A DNA stretch of 64,000 nt, taken from Cydia pomonella (taxonomy: Eukaryota > Arthropoda > Insecta > Lepidoptera > Tortricidae). Numbering within the stretch: position 1 is the first letter of the stretch; each line of letters begins with the position of its first letter. Location of the stretch: assembly GCF_033807575.1 (NCBI RefSeq), contig NC_084710.1, positions 17,898,357 to 17,962,356 on the forward strand, written 5' to 3'. Shown here piece by piece: positions 48,001-60,100 of this stretch. Both the position numbers and the translations under genes were made by a program. Below the pieces are notes generated by a model. It was given only the letters and a program-made list of their open reading frames with translations, was not told where the DNA came from and ran no database searches.

Positions 48001-48914
48001 CTGCATCGCCCGCCCGTGCTGACGCACCCTGCCCGCCGCCTTTACCTTTCCTTGTGCCATCTGACTCCGTCGTGTAAGTGTCTTTACCGACCTATTCCAA
48101 ATATATTCTTGTTTTAATTGTTATTTACAAATCACTCTGCTCTACCCTCTCACTCTCAATTATTACCTCAGGGATTTTTGTGACAGGATAATTAATGATT
48201 TAACATAATAATGTCTTAATTGTTCCAGGGGCATGGCGTCAGTTTTAGGAGCTCCTTTAAGCCCTGATGCAACATTTGGATCTATCAAGTCCCTGGCCAT
48301 ATCCAGAGAGGTGGCAAGCTTCCCTCTTTCACGCTCTCCAACTCCACCCCCTATGAGGTATACACATAATAATCTGGTCCCATAGACAAAATGCCAACCG
48401 CTTACGATACGTAAAATATGCACTAATATGAAAGAGTGTTAGAGTTAGGGAGACATAAAGCGATTCGATATACACATAATAATCTGGTCCCATAGACAAA
48501 ATGCCAACCGCTTACGATACGTAAAATATGCACTAATATGAAAGAGTGTTAGAGTTAGGGAGACATAAAGCGATTCGATGGCGAATTCGATTGTCACCTT
48601 GGCTAGGCCGCCTGATATGAAGTTTTAAATGTTTAATATGCTTAATTTTAAGCCGATATAATATAGTCTGTTTTTTCAGTTGTCCACCGTTCAAAGAAGA
48701 ACCAATGATCCAGAACGACATCCCGAATGCTGTAACTCGCCCCGTCTTCGACTGCGGGTCGCCGACGTGCAACTACAGAGTTGTGGAGTGTAAGCTGACG
48801 ACGACCGACGAGATATGCCGAGGCGCGCCCGTGCACGCCAGCGTCCACAAGGCCTCAGACCGAACCAGACCAGCCACAGTCTCCATCACGATACCTAACG
48901 AAGGAAAGGGCTAA
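45046..48914 (+). CDS. Two-pass membrane protein with long cysteine/proline-rich tail (5' partial)
   Basis: Six exons join in frame: 45,046-45,242, 45,764-45,892, 46,667-46,786, 47,911-48,073, 48,229-48,357 and 48,680-48,914 (stop TAA at 48,912). Every junction has a GT donor and AG acceptor with matching phase. The visible product is about 323 residues. The start Met is not in the first exon, which opens mid-codon after ...CACAG, so at least one upstream exon is missing. One hydrophobic segment spans residues of exon 1 (GLAVAGVVVAANCQ through FLFMLVGCVLT). A loop follows, then a second segment in exons 2-3 (VLGPVCIVAGALMTIAGVVL), ending in a basic stop-transfer RAAQRRQRR. The tail holds HCPIHGDFYPLSP and several C-P and S-P pairs. 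The two-helix plan with a VLGP at the second helix is reminiscent of TMEM200-type (DUF2371) proteins, but I cannot confirm this. Function unknown. Intron 3 carries a large inverted repeat, and intron 5 begins with a perfect tandem duplication. Confidence 0.85.
46852..47590. repeat. Nested long inverted repeat in intron 3 of the membrane-protein gene
   Basis: GCCTCCCGTTTGATACTTTG at 47,187 pairs with TAAAGTATCAGCCGGGAGGC ending at 47,550. Inner parts, such as CCGGTTGTATCGCGATGG with CCATCGCGATACAACCGG, also pair, over roughly 75 bp per arm. An outer pair, CACCGCGAGCCAGGA near 46,858 and TCCTGGCTCGCGGT near 47,570, extends the symmetry. About 290 bp of unrelated sequence (46,903-47,186), possibly a LINE fragment, interrupts the left arm. 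The whole looks like a MITE with a later insertion in one arm. Confidence 0.6.
48359..48578 (+). repeat. Perfect 110-bp tandem duplication at a splice donor
   Basis: Units 48,359-48,468 and 48,469-48,578 are identical as far as I can read. The first unit begins at the second base of the exon-5 donor (GAG then GTATAC). In the second unit the equivalent position reads ATATAC, so no second donor was created. The duplication is within intron 5. Confidence 0.9.
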
Positions 48915-49380
48915 CCGATCTCAAAGGACTGAAATCATTAGATAATTATATAATTATTATGTTTGATGAGGAAAATGTGAACTTATTTTGATAATTAGGA
49001 TTATCGGACGAGGTACATATTGAACCCGTCTAATCGAGGCATTTTGTTTAAGACGGAACGGAGTACGATGTAATTTTTTCCATTAAGCCATTACCTTTGC
49101 ATATTGATTTTAATGTTAGCTCAAATAATCACATCTGTCTTCCGTTAGTAGCACCATCTGACGAATTGTCACACTTACTGAAACTAAAATACACTCTAAC
49201 ACTAATTATATACGTGTTTATATCTAAGTACTAAAGAAAAACCACTTCTGATTATTTATGTAACATTTTTGAACCTATCTTAATATAAGTTATAGCACAG
49301 ACGCAAAGTGTAATGTAATTATTGTTAACCTATGCTCAGAATGATTACTCAATCAGTTTAACAAATAAAGTATCAATTAT
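48915..49380 (+). other. 3' untranslated region of the membrane-protein gene
   Basis: AT-rich sequence from the stop codon to just beyond the AATAAA at 49,364. The extent is inferred from that signal only. Confidence 0.5.
49364..49369 (+). terminator. Poly(A) signal AATAAA
   Basis: First canonical AATAAA after the stop codon at 48,912-48,914, about 450 bp downstream. The expected cleavage site lies 10-30 bp further on. Confidence 0.5.
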
Positions 49381-50851
49381 TATCGTACTTTCTTTGCTCT
49401 ATGTATAGCAATATGTTCCGCCAAATATCGTATGTAAGAGATGGATTTGAATAAGAGATCAAGATCAATTTAGGAATGAGAATGAATGTTGTATCAATTA
49501 AATTTGTTTAAAATTAGTTTATACGTTTATGTCATAAAATAGCTACTATAATTTTATTAACAAATTATTACTAATTCAAAATTGTTTATTACATCATAAT
49601 ATGTATGTGAGTATTATGTACGGTGTGTATTGTATTGTGTGAAATGCTCATATGTATGTATATGTGTCCTAGTCGATAAAATAATGTTTATTTTCCATCC
49701 TAGGTTTTTATTCGATGAAATTATTTTCATAGCATGAGTGCAGAAAAGAAGCAGAACAAAAATGGTGTAAAAGCTACTTGAATGATCCTGTTAACACGTG
49801 AGCATGCCCATGAATCGTACAGAAACTACAAAAACGCATACAAATATTTAGCAATTCATATAACGTATTTTCCTATGTGGTTTTGCTATTTTCTATTAAA
49901 GAAAATTTTCATCTGAGTACTACTTGTCCCTGAAACCAAAAAAAACTTAAATGCAACATTAATTTTCGACTAAGGTACTGACAGTAGTTCGCTCAGTGTC
50001 ATGTAGAAGTTTTTTTCTTTGATTTCGTTGTACGTATAAGTAGGTATTTAAGAAATTAAGATAAGTACATTCATACTTCATACAAAACACATATTACCCC
50101 TAGTCGTAGTTCCGAAATGTGATATTTTATTTATTTTAAAACGTCGGTAATATTTTGGTACAACACGTCACGTCAGTTTTATATTTATGTATTTTGATAA
50201 TCACGAAAATTAACAACCTACTTATGTATAATACATATATCCTTCGGTTATCATTATTTTGGTGAAATTGCCAAAAAAAGTTGCCAAAATTCATTATACA
50301 TTGCGTTTTTTTAACCGCTCACCATTCAATGTTTGGTGATGATATTCAATATGTTCATAAAAAATGTTTTAGCATCACACTCAACCATGCTCACAAAAGA
50401 CATATTAAGTAGGATGCAAAAAGTGTAGATAAAAGTGTAGTCCAGGTGTATATTTGGGTATTACTCGTAGATTCTAACAAGTAACAGATGATTTTTGTGA
50501 TGAAGGCATTTATTGGCCAAGTTGAAATCGTAAGGAATGTAATTTTTATAATCCTTGGGTAAGTGCCACGCCTAAGTAACCTATTATTAGTGTATACTTA
50601 ATTAAGCTATTTAATTTTGTTATAATTATAAGGACAACGTGGAAATACAATTTTGAAGTTAAAGTATTCCTTTTCATTTGTTGTAACCCTTTACTAACAG
50701 CGACAACCATCTAGATCTAGGTTATGAGCCACAAAATAATATTTAGGCGATGTTGTACTGAAGAAAGCCGATGTGTGTCATGACCAATGCACGCATGTTT
50801 TATACGACAGTTTTAGAAAAGTGCCACTCTAATCCCTCCTAGCAGGGAAGA
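49381..50851. other. Intergenic, no gene seen
   Basis: AT-rich DNA without supported coding regions or bounded repeats. Confidence 0.5.
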
Positions 50852-51082
50852 AATAGTACATTACGATACAAGTGCGAAAAATAGGAAATTCGAAACGAGT
50901 GGCGATAAATTAAAACACGACCGAAGGGAGTGTTTTAAATCGACACGAGTTGCGAATTACCTATTCGCACATGTATCGTACAACGTTTTACAGTACATAT
51001 GGCCCTTTAAATGTTCGACACAGTAACGTAATATGCTACTTCTCGCACTAGTGCTATAAAGTAGCCCCATATGTACTGTAAA
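50852..51082. mobile_element. Composite MITE, copy 1 (231 bp)
   Basis: Two adjacent hairpins. The first pairs ACGATACAAGTGCGAAAAAT with CTATTCGCACATGTATCGT. The second pairs TTTTACAGTACATATGG (from about 50,986) with CCATATGTACTGTAAAA. The unit is repeated at 58,985-59,215 with a single difference (C at 51,076, T at 59,209). A related GGGGGTAAG-type hairpin follows directly. The family is common in lepidopteran genomes in my experience. Its mobilising enzyme is unknown. Confidence 0.8.
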
Positions 51083-51083
51083 A

Positions 51084-51235
51084 GTCCTTTTCCGAATAGG
51101 TGATGTAAAATAATACATGGTACAACGAGGGGGGTAAGTGAAATTTTGGATACGAGGGTGGAATTTAAGACTCGAGTTTGCAATATTCTTACCCCCGGAG
51201 TTACACACAATGTTTTTCATCACACTTGCGAAGAA
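51084..51235. repeat. Third hairpin module beside the composite MITE
   Basis: ACGAGGGGGGTAAGTGAAAT at the left pairs with ATTCTTACCCCCGG at the right, around AATTTAAGACTCGAGTTTGC. It is absent beside the second copy at 58,985, so it is a separable module. Confidence 0.55.
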
Positions 51236-51500
51236 AAAACTAAATTTTAAACGAAATAATTCTTAAATACGGTGACATATCAAAAATTCGTCCGCCATTT
51301 TGTAATTTCTTGACAGGTTAGCATCGAGGGCATAGACTTATTCGGCATTCAGCCAAGATTGAAAATGATGTAAAAATATTTTAAAAGGCTGTTAAATTAT
51401 TTAATTTTAAACATAAACAAAAGTATTAAATTATATACGTCAGTATTTTAAAAGTAAAATTCATTTATGCTACACGGTTTATATGAATAAGTGACATAAT

Positions 51501-51540
51501 AAAAAAAGCTATAACTCCCTAGGGAGTTATAGCTTTTTTT
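51501..51540. repeat. Perfect 40-bp palindrome
   Basis: AAAAAAAGCTATAACTCCCT is followed immediately by its exact reverse complement with no spacer. A third, partial copy (CCATAACTCCCGAGGGA) follows at about 51,547. Spacer-free palindromes are prone to loss or rearrangement. Confidence 0.85.
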
Positions 51541-52074
51541 CACAATCCATAACTCCCGAGGGAACAAACTAGGTCTTTGTTGTTCAGTACACCTGCATGA
51601 CATAAGAACTAATTCGAGCAAGTGTGATGAAACAAATATTTGCACATCATGCACCAAATGAAGAACTAGAGACCTATACTGTGCTAGTCGCAATCAATTA
51701 TTACTTATATACTTTTTTATTTCAATAATTACTAGAACTACTCTACATACTCCTTTCCTAGAGCCCATATCCGCCACCAGAACGGCATCTGCACAAGGCA
51801 TAAATATGAACACTGAACAATGCACCAATGAATTTACAGGAACGCATTAAATGCGCTTCTTTAAATTCAAATAATGACGAAGAGTTAAGCTTAAGATAGG
51901 GGCTCCCAAACTCCGCGCCGCGGTACCCTGGTGCGCCGTAGACAGTAGAGGGGCGCCGTTAGGCTATCCTTCGCATCATGTACCTTATGTATTTCGAATA
52001 GTTAGGGCGCCTAAGTTAGGGTGCCGAGATTCAATTTTAAACTTGCAAGTGAAGACTAAAACCCGCTTAGAAGC
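51541..52074. other. Intergenic, no gene seen
   Basis: Includes a short GC-rich stretch at 51,910-51,960. No gene. Confidence 0.45.
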
Positions 52075-52090
52075 TTAACTCTTTTCGTTC

Positions 52091-53172
52091 TGGTGGTTAT
52101 CTGCAATAACCACCAATTATCGACCAATTTGTTTAGTAACAGAGCCATCTATGGTTAAAGTATCCTATTACGTGGTCAACAAGAAGGCCTAAGTTGGATA
52201 ACAATGTCATTCGCAGTTCGCTCGACGGCTGTTTGTGGAACTAAATTTTTATTCGAAAACCGCCGTTTACGGAAATGTGAAAGTGTGATTTTGCTGGCAA
52301 GTAAAAAAATTATAAATAATCGTTTTTTTGCTGTGTTTTGTGATACGTATTATGAAATATACTTATTCATTTATTTTAAGTGAAAAATATATAGATTTAG
52401 ATTTATAACTTTTGGTAGAAGTGAACTTATTTAAAGTGGTTAACAGCGATAACCACCGTGGCACAATTGTTTTTTTTTACTCGATTTTTTTTTTGTAAAA
52501 AATAGTTTCACATGTAATAAAAAGAGTTAAATATTCAGGTTTTAAAAGGTACCTTTAGGTAAAAGCTGACTTATTCAAGGTGGTTAACAGCGATGACCAC
52601 CGTGACACAAATATTTAGTAATTAAAAAAGGTTTAGGTAATAATATACTTCAAAAGGGTCATAAATATAATAATTATTTCTGTTTTAGATACTAATTTAA
52701 CGATCGAGAAATCGAAAACGCTTTAATATATGAAGATATACCTTTAGACAATGATAGTATTTACAAAAAACTCCAAAAAGACCCGAACTGTTGCCTAGAT
52801 AGACTGTGCCTAAAGGATTTCAGACGTCATGTTTATCAAGACATGCTAGCCCCTGCTTATGTTAATGCCAGCAGCGGGAGAGCAAACAGCAGTTCTAGGA
52901 GGAGCAACACTAACTCGCCGACTTATGCATATATAAAAAAACACAAACCCTTTGTACCAACTTCTATAAGGCATGCAAGTAGCCAATCATCTACCAATAA
53001 GAGGTACATCGCGACGATGCACTGTGTGGAGCTGCAAAATATGCAAAGTACCACTTTGCTACCGTAAAGAGGGAAATGCGTGCTTTAATTCACAATTTTG
53101 TTTTGTATATAATACAATATTTTTGCAAATAAAACTGTGTACTTGTTTCACGGTGGTTACGCCTACTAACCA
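52091..53172. repeat. Array of GGTGGTTA / TAACCACC hairpins
   Basis: Short palindromes with 7-8 bp arms and spacers of about 7-8 bp occur at about 52,091-52,115, 52,436-52,459, 52,579-52,602 and 53,153-53,175. Each has the form GTGGTTA...TAACCAC, one with a GACCAC variant. The second and third lie in tandemly duplicated surroundings about 143 bp apart, each followed by CCGTGGCACA or CCGTGACACA. A GTGACACA also ends the element at the right border. They look like subterminal transposase-binding sites. Confidence 0.6.
52725..53092 (+). pseudogene. piggyBac transposase C-terminal relic
   Basis: Frame 1 (about 52,725-52,975) reads PLDNDSIYKKLQKDPNCCLD, then DFRRHVYQDMLAPAY, then a serine/asparagine-rich stretch, and VPTSIRHA. 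A one-base shift near 52,975 leads to frame 2, with NHLPIRGTSRRCTVW, CKICKVPLCY and CF. That order, a TSIR-HLP-RRC segment followed by paired CxxC motifs, is the C-terminal cysteine-rich zinc-binding domain of piggyBac transposases. Part of the usual CxxC loop appears deleted. The DDD catalytic core is absent. The open frames here are remnants, not host genes. Confidence 0.65.
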
Positions 53173-53294
53173 CCCTGTAAAACACCCCCTTCAAACAGAA
53201 AATGAAAAAAAGTCATGGATTTTCATATTATTAGCCCAAAACAATAAATAAGTTTTTATTATAATAAACAAAAATCTGTGACACAAAGAGTTAA

Positions 53295-54194
53295 TGCAGA
53301 TGGTGCTGTAAGTAATCATATTAATCTTTGCTTTGAAGGCGATATCATGGCGACTGGAAACTTTAACCCAAATTGTAGAAAAAAAAAATCTATGCTATAA
53401 GATTCTTCTTAAAAACTCTCTAAAGACCGCAATAGTTATCTCAAGAGTTTTTTTAGGTAGTGACATCTATATTTAAGGAGCTGAACTAAACAAGGGTTAC
53501 CAACGGTCTATAGTCTAAACCTTTTCAAATATATCATACTTACCATACCATTGATATATGATTGATAGCATACTTGATCAACTATTAAACATTCAAAAAA
53601 AGATATGTGCACAAACAAATTGATGGATTTAGTGGAGCAGAAATCAATACTACGATAAGCAAATACTTACTTACATTTGAAAGTAATTGGCAAGATAACA
53701 ATATGTAGGTATCCTTTTTTTATTTTTTCGCACTGGCAGTCTCTATTCTCCCACTTTCCTTTGTTAAATGCAGTGGTGGCAGCCATCTTGAATAAAATTT
53801 CACGGTGGCGTAAAGTGTAATTCCAAATAAAAAATTAATATCCATAATAGTGAATGGGATACAAAATAAAATTTGTCATAAAAATTTACAATATTTATAA
53901 AGGCTAAACCATTTGCAAATACTCATTCGGAGTGTGTGAAAATTATTAAAAGATCACCAATAAAACAAATCAGCTGTTATCCGTCAATCGATGTCAACAA
54001 AATTACATAATTTTGTTTAGAAAAACAGTGTAGCCTCCGTTTTTGAGTGTCATTTTGATATTAGCAAACATGCAGATTCATATAAATGTTCTGCAAAACA
54101 AATTCTTCAAGTAAATGTTTACCCAGAGGGTGCCAAAATTCTCGACTAATTTACGACTTTTTGTAGAATGTAGTCCACAGTACATTTTTTAAAC
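53295..54194 (+). promoter_or_regulatory. Upstream region of AGBL5, possible YY1-like site
   Basis: Nine hundred bases between the piggyBac border and the AGBL5 ATG. No TATA box is clear. GGCAGCCATCTTG at about 53,778-53,790 is the complement of AAGATGGCTGCC, which resembles YY1/Pho sites common in TATA-less promoters. The transcription start is not determined. Confidence 0.3.
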
Positions 54195-57100
54195 ATGGAT
54201 CACAACAGTATAATTGAGTGTGGTGGATTTTATTTTATACACAATTTTGACTCTGGAAATCTCGGTCATGTGGAGCGAGTGCCTACGGAGCTTATTGGTA
54301 TGTTTTTTATTGTTTTTGTTTTGCCAAATTACAAAGTCCAATGCCGTTACACAGGTCCAATTTATAGTGCCAATAAAGCAGGGTTGTCTTTCATGGCTAA
54401 TAAACAGTTTTGTAGACGGAACATCGCCCGAGGTTGCATAGATTCTCAATGGACATTTTGCTTTATAGGTCAACAATTAAGTAGCAAGAATTAGCTCCTT
54501 ATACAGTGATTCTTATATGATCACCATCTCTTTATTAAATTTGTTTCTTAGGCTAGGGCTTTTCCATATTCTACACTTATCTTGTACTGTCCCAAAAGTC
54601 TGAAAGCTGAAAACCATTCACATATAGCTACGGACAGGCCTTATGGGCACTAAGAATAGTGCTAGTTCAGTGGTCTCCCTCACTAATTCAAGCCACATGT
54701 TCAGTCTAACTCAACTGGTTGCGACCAATTGTGCATGTGATGCAAACTCATCAACCAATCGCATTGTGACATTAGACTGCACGATTGGTTCAAATTAGTG
54801 TGCATGACACCGCAGTACAAGCCCCATTTTTATTGCCCATAAGGCCTGTCCTTAGATATATGTCAATGCTGAAAACACATTTTCTTTATTAGTGGTCTCA
54901 ATCTTAATGTAACTGAATTATTTTTTTATTAATCATTACAAATAATGGTATCTGGCTAATTTTAAGTTCAAACAGTAAAAATCCATGAACTTCCGATATT
55001 GCTTATAATTATGAAAAAAGATCCACTCCGGCTCCTGAATGGTGAGGCAAATAAAGTAAATAGATATAAAAAAATGGGCATAATATTTCTTGCTTGTCTT
55101 GTTGTCAAGTAAAATGATGTTTTCCATGGTAAAAACTATCCTTTATCCTAGGGACTCTAACTATCTCAATACGAAATTTCATCTAAATTGGGTCAGCGGT
55201 TTAAGCATGAAGACCCTTCCATAGACAGAGTTACATTTGCATTTATAAAATAATTAAGTAGGGATGGAGAAACTTTCTTCTTGATTAATCAGCCACTACT
55301 TGGTTCATTTTCTAATCATTTGGGAACATTTGAATCTACGTTATAATAATGAGTAATAAATATACGACTTAATCCTGTTAACTGGAGGATTGTACTATAA
55401 TACGATTCAGGAGACTCCCCTTGGCCACAAATTCTGAAAAGAATTTTACTTTTTTGTATTTTGAATTCATCATATGTGATATAAATCATTAAAATAGTTT
55501 TAATTCATAAGGAACTTTCGCGTAAACCAAGGCAACATTATGGAGGATTATAGTTTCATTTATTTTGCAGCTCCAAGCCTTAACCCAAAAACAAATACAG
55601 CAGAAACCCCGGACTATGAGTTCAACATGTGGACTCGGCCAGATTGTGCCGGCACTGAGTTTGAGAATGGCAACCGCACCTGGTTTTACTTTGGTATCCA
55701 AGCCAGAGAGCCTCTTGTTATGGTAAGTATGAGAAAGTGAAAAAAAAAGCTAATATCACATCAACCCAATATAGGATTCCTGCTGTTTACTTTTAAAGAT
55801 CTAAGTAAAAAGCGTGTTGAACCACCTTTTTATCCAACTTATGCATCTAGATCTCATCAAAGATCTGCAGAAGCTTTCCTTTGCGTCAGGCTAGGTTGAT
55901 ATGTGTAAGAATTTTCTCGTTATGGTTGTTTTATTTTGGTATTTGGTAAATAAATATCTGCCAATACATGCAGTTTTATTATGTCAAAATGGAAATCCAA
56001 TATACACGGTGAGTTTTTTTTTTTTTTTTAATCCGTTAAAATCAAGGGTGCATTCCTGAGCTTAACTTAAGTAACTTTCTCAAAGAAAATGGTATTCCAA
56101 TTAACTCCATTTTGAAGATCAAAGATTTATTTTAATCTGATAAGGTACCTACGAGCGTCTAGGGGCCGTTTACATATTAATTTTTACATTTGTTAAACTA
56201 AACGCAAGTACTATCTCGGACGATTGATATTCGAAATGTCATTGGTATGTCGTAGTTAAAACTTTTTGGTAAGTAGATTTAAATATAATATCCATATTAC
56301 AACAATGCTATTAATTCGTTATTAAGAAAAAAAAAATAACATTCAGTTTCCTTAAATGTACTTAGCCATAAAGCACCCCCGAAGTTAACGGAGTTTAAAA
56401 AAACACCGTATACAGTGGAGCCTGTTTATAGGGCTCTGACCAGTTAGAGAATAAGGACTGAATCTGTGTTGAATAATACAGCATTTAATGTATGTTTGTG
56501 GTACAGGTGCGGCTGAATCTAATAAACCTGAACAAGCAGGGCAAGATGTACAACCAGGGCATGGCGCCGGTCACACGGACACTGCCTGGGAAACCACAGT
56601 GGGAGAGGATAAAGGACCGGCCAGTACATTCTGTAAGCATTCTGTAGTTTAAGTTACTAGTTTTGCAAGAACATTTAAAGTTCCAATTTCACCGTCTCGA
56701 AAAATGAATTTTACGATATAAAACACCATAATACCTACTAATAACATTAGACAATTAGTACAACTGACATACACACTAGATTTTGCTAGAGTATGATAAT
56801 TACTCTTAATGTATGTATATATCCAACCCATCCCATTTAACCTTTCTTAAGACTTATTTAGTAGTAAGAAAATTACATTATATAAGGAGAAAGACATAAA
56901 TAAATAAAATAATAAATATGAGGGGACATCTTACACAGATCAATCTAGCCCCAACTAAGCAAAGCTTGTACTATGGGTACTAGGCGATGATATACATACT
57001 TGTATAGATAAATACATACTTATATACATAGAAAACACCTATGACAAATATCTGTTCATCACACAAATAAATGCCCTTACCGGGATACAAACCCAGGACC

Positions 57101-60100
57101 ATCGGCTTCATAGGCAGAGTCACTACTAACTAGGCCAGGCCGCGCGTCAAACAACATAAAACGTACTGTATACACATTAAAAAAATAGATCGACAAAATA
57201 TATGGATCATATTTTATTTAATGATTTATATTATTGGGAAAAGACAAATCAAATCATGACAGAAGAAAGGGGATAAAAACAAGATGGCTATATGTATTAT
57301 TCACATTGCTTTTTTATAATCTTAACGAATATTTTGATAAAGTCAGTAAATGAAAATATTACCGTGCTTTGTTTATGTAAGGAAATAATGCAATAATACA
57401 ATCAAGTGATCATGCGTGAATGTATGTGTAATATTAATTTAATGAAATGTGCGAAATAATTGTAATTTAATCACCTACTTGTAGCCCTCTTATATTGCTG
57501 TGCCCTTACAGGGTGTCACATGTATACCTATATGTTCCATTCCATACATGCTTGTAGTGTGATATGCAATAAACTATTATATTCTATTCTAAGCAATCGT
57601 AAACACACCCAGAGCAGCAGGAGCAGCAGGAGTAGGAAGATGTTTCTTTTCTGATCAATATTTTTTATATTTTGCACATATTCATTTAAGTGACAAAGAA
57701 CAATACGCTTTTGTGTGTGCTCGGCAACGCTCGTAGCGCGCAGCTCACGCTGGCACTGAAGGTATTAATCAATTTAATCATATTGTCCCTTTCAGATGGA
57801 CGACAACACATTCACGCTAACCTTCAAGTACCGAACGCCAGACAACCTGAAGGCGACGACGTTCTTCGCGTTCACCTACCCGTTCTCGTTCGCGGAACTG
57901 CAAATAGCCCTGAACTCTATAGACCTCAAGATGCTGCCCGCGCCGTCTCCGCAGGCCCCGGACGATATATACTACTGTAGGGAATGCGTTATATACTCGC
58001 TGGAAGGTACGCTATTGTGTTCATTGTGTGCTTAAAAATAGAGTTGGACTTCGCGCGTTTATATCCTTTGTACTACAGTTTCGTCTAATTATTTAGTTTT
58101 ATAGTAAAAAAGTATTATTTTAGATGACTCGTACCCTACTTAGGCAAATCAGCAAGCTTCGTTGCCACAAAAACAAACACGGTACTCGACTGGAAAGCTC
58201 TCTATTATTATCTACACACATATCATAAACCTTCTATGATGCCTTAAAAATGCGTAGTAATGGCCAACATTAAGATAAACTGTTTTGTTATATCAAATTT
58301 CTTATCTGTGAAAGTGTTGTAATTGCTTCATTACTACATCATCATCGATTTGGAAATCACATTCAAATTTTGAACATCTCTGCAAAAAAAGCCATTCGAT
58401 TCGACCTCCATTCTAATATCAGGCAAGATGCCTCTTTGTTCGAAGTGAAATGTAAATTGCATACAATTTTGACAAATCTCGCATGTTAGTTTATATCGAT
58501 ACGGAAATAGGCCCCCGACTCTAGTTCGTCTCTAAATAAAAAATAAAAAAAACTACGAATACTTTATTTGACGTTCATAAGCGTATTGTAATATGCCTAC
58601 TTGAATAATAAACTATTTTTATCTTTAATGCGTGACATGCATGAAAAAAGTCTTCATTTACCGCCATTTGCCGTACAGTTTATCTTTTAATTCGTTTTAA
58701 ATATAAAATAAGTTTGTTTTGTTGTTTTTAAAGTAGCAAAACTTTCGTTAAAATGAGTGATAAAGATATTTCGGCGACGCCGCCACATGTTCGCGAGTTC
58801 CGCCAAAAGAACGATTCCCCAATGTTGGCTGTAATTTGGGTTAGTGAATATATCATAGAAAGTTAATAATATGTGTGTAGATGAAATAGTATATGTAACT
58901 GTACATAATTAGGCATTAAAACACAAGTGTGGTCCTTAAACCCACACTTGCGTTTTAACGCCTTTCATTATGTAGCAGTCACATAATAGTACATTACGAT
59001 ACAAGTGCGAAAAATAGGAAATTCGAAACGAGTGGCGATAAATTAAAACACGACCGAAGGGAGTGTTTTAAATCGACACGAGTTGCGAATTACCTATTCG
59101 CACATGTATCGTACAACGTTTTACAGTACATATGGCCCTTTAAATGTTCGACACAGTAACGTAATATGCTACTTCTCGCACTAGTGCTATAAAGTAGCCC
59201 CATATGTATTGTAAACTACTATTACATTTAACCAGATTATAAGTATTCTACAAATCCCGCAAGCATCAACAATACATTCGATTTGTTTACAGGCAGACGA
59301 GTGGACTTGCTCACAATAAGTTCCCACCACGGCATCACGGCGGAGCGGGAGGACAGGCTCAAACATCTGTTCCCAGAGAACAAACCTAGGGCGTTCAAGT
59401 TCCAGAACAAGAAGGTAAGTTACTCGCACAAGCGCACTCACCACTGGCTGACAATTTAAACGCAGCATGGCGTAAACGAGTTACGTCGTGTAACACTAAT
59501 AATAATGTGTAAATATATTTTTGGAATGTTGGCTTGTAGCGCTGGTGTCCTAGCGGTAAGAGCGTGTGACTTGCAATCCGGAAGTCGCGGGTTCAAAGTT
59601 TGAATTTCAAACACCAGTACGAACCGGGGTTCGAACTTCAAACCCCGGTTCGAACCAAAGAGTTTTCGGAACGTATGTACAAAATATCATTTGATATTTA
59701 ATAGTCGCTTTTCGGTGAAGGAAAACATCGTGAGGAAACCGAACTAATCCCAATAAGGCCTAGTTTACCCCCTCAAGGGTTGGAAGGTCAATGGCAGTCA
59801 CTTTCGTAAAAACTAGTGCCTACGCCAAATCTTGGGATTAATTGCCAAGCGGACCCCAGGCTCCTATGAGCCGTAGCAAAGTGCCGGGACAGCACGAGGA
59901 AGAAGATGAATGTTGGCTTGTAAAGATGATTGTGAGCTCGGCCGTACAAATGTTGTTAATAGGTACTTACTAGGTAGGAACGTATCCTTTAACATGTTTG
60001 TCAGTTGATCAAACAATTAAACTTATAGTAACCCATTACTCAACCAGGTAATCTTCATATCAGCGCGCGTGCACCCCGGCGAAACCCCCTCAAGCTTCGT

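Larger units (their letters stand above)
52075..53294 (+). mobile_element. Degenerate piggyBac-like element
   Basis: Both borders are TTAA (52,075-52,078 and 53,291-53,294), the obligatory piggyBac target. The termini read CTCTTTTCGTTC on the left and, in reverse complement, CTCTTTGTGTCA on the right, a short imperfect inverted repeat. The element is about 1.2 kb, against 2.4 kb or more for autonomous members. It retains only a frameshifted transposase C-terminal region. Four GGTGGTTA-type hairpins are spread on both sides of the coding relic. It lies 0.9 kb upstream of the AGBL5 start codon. Confidence 0.65.

Noticed and set aside
57690..57980. 96-codon open frame starting upstream of AGBL5 exon 4
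   Set aside because: It is a different frame from exon 4 over the same bases. The AGBL5 frame is the one with family motifs.
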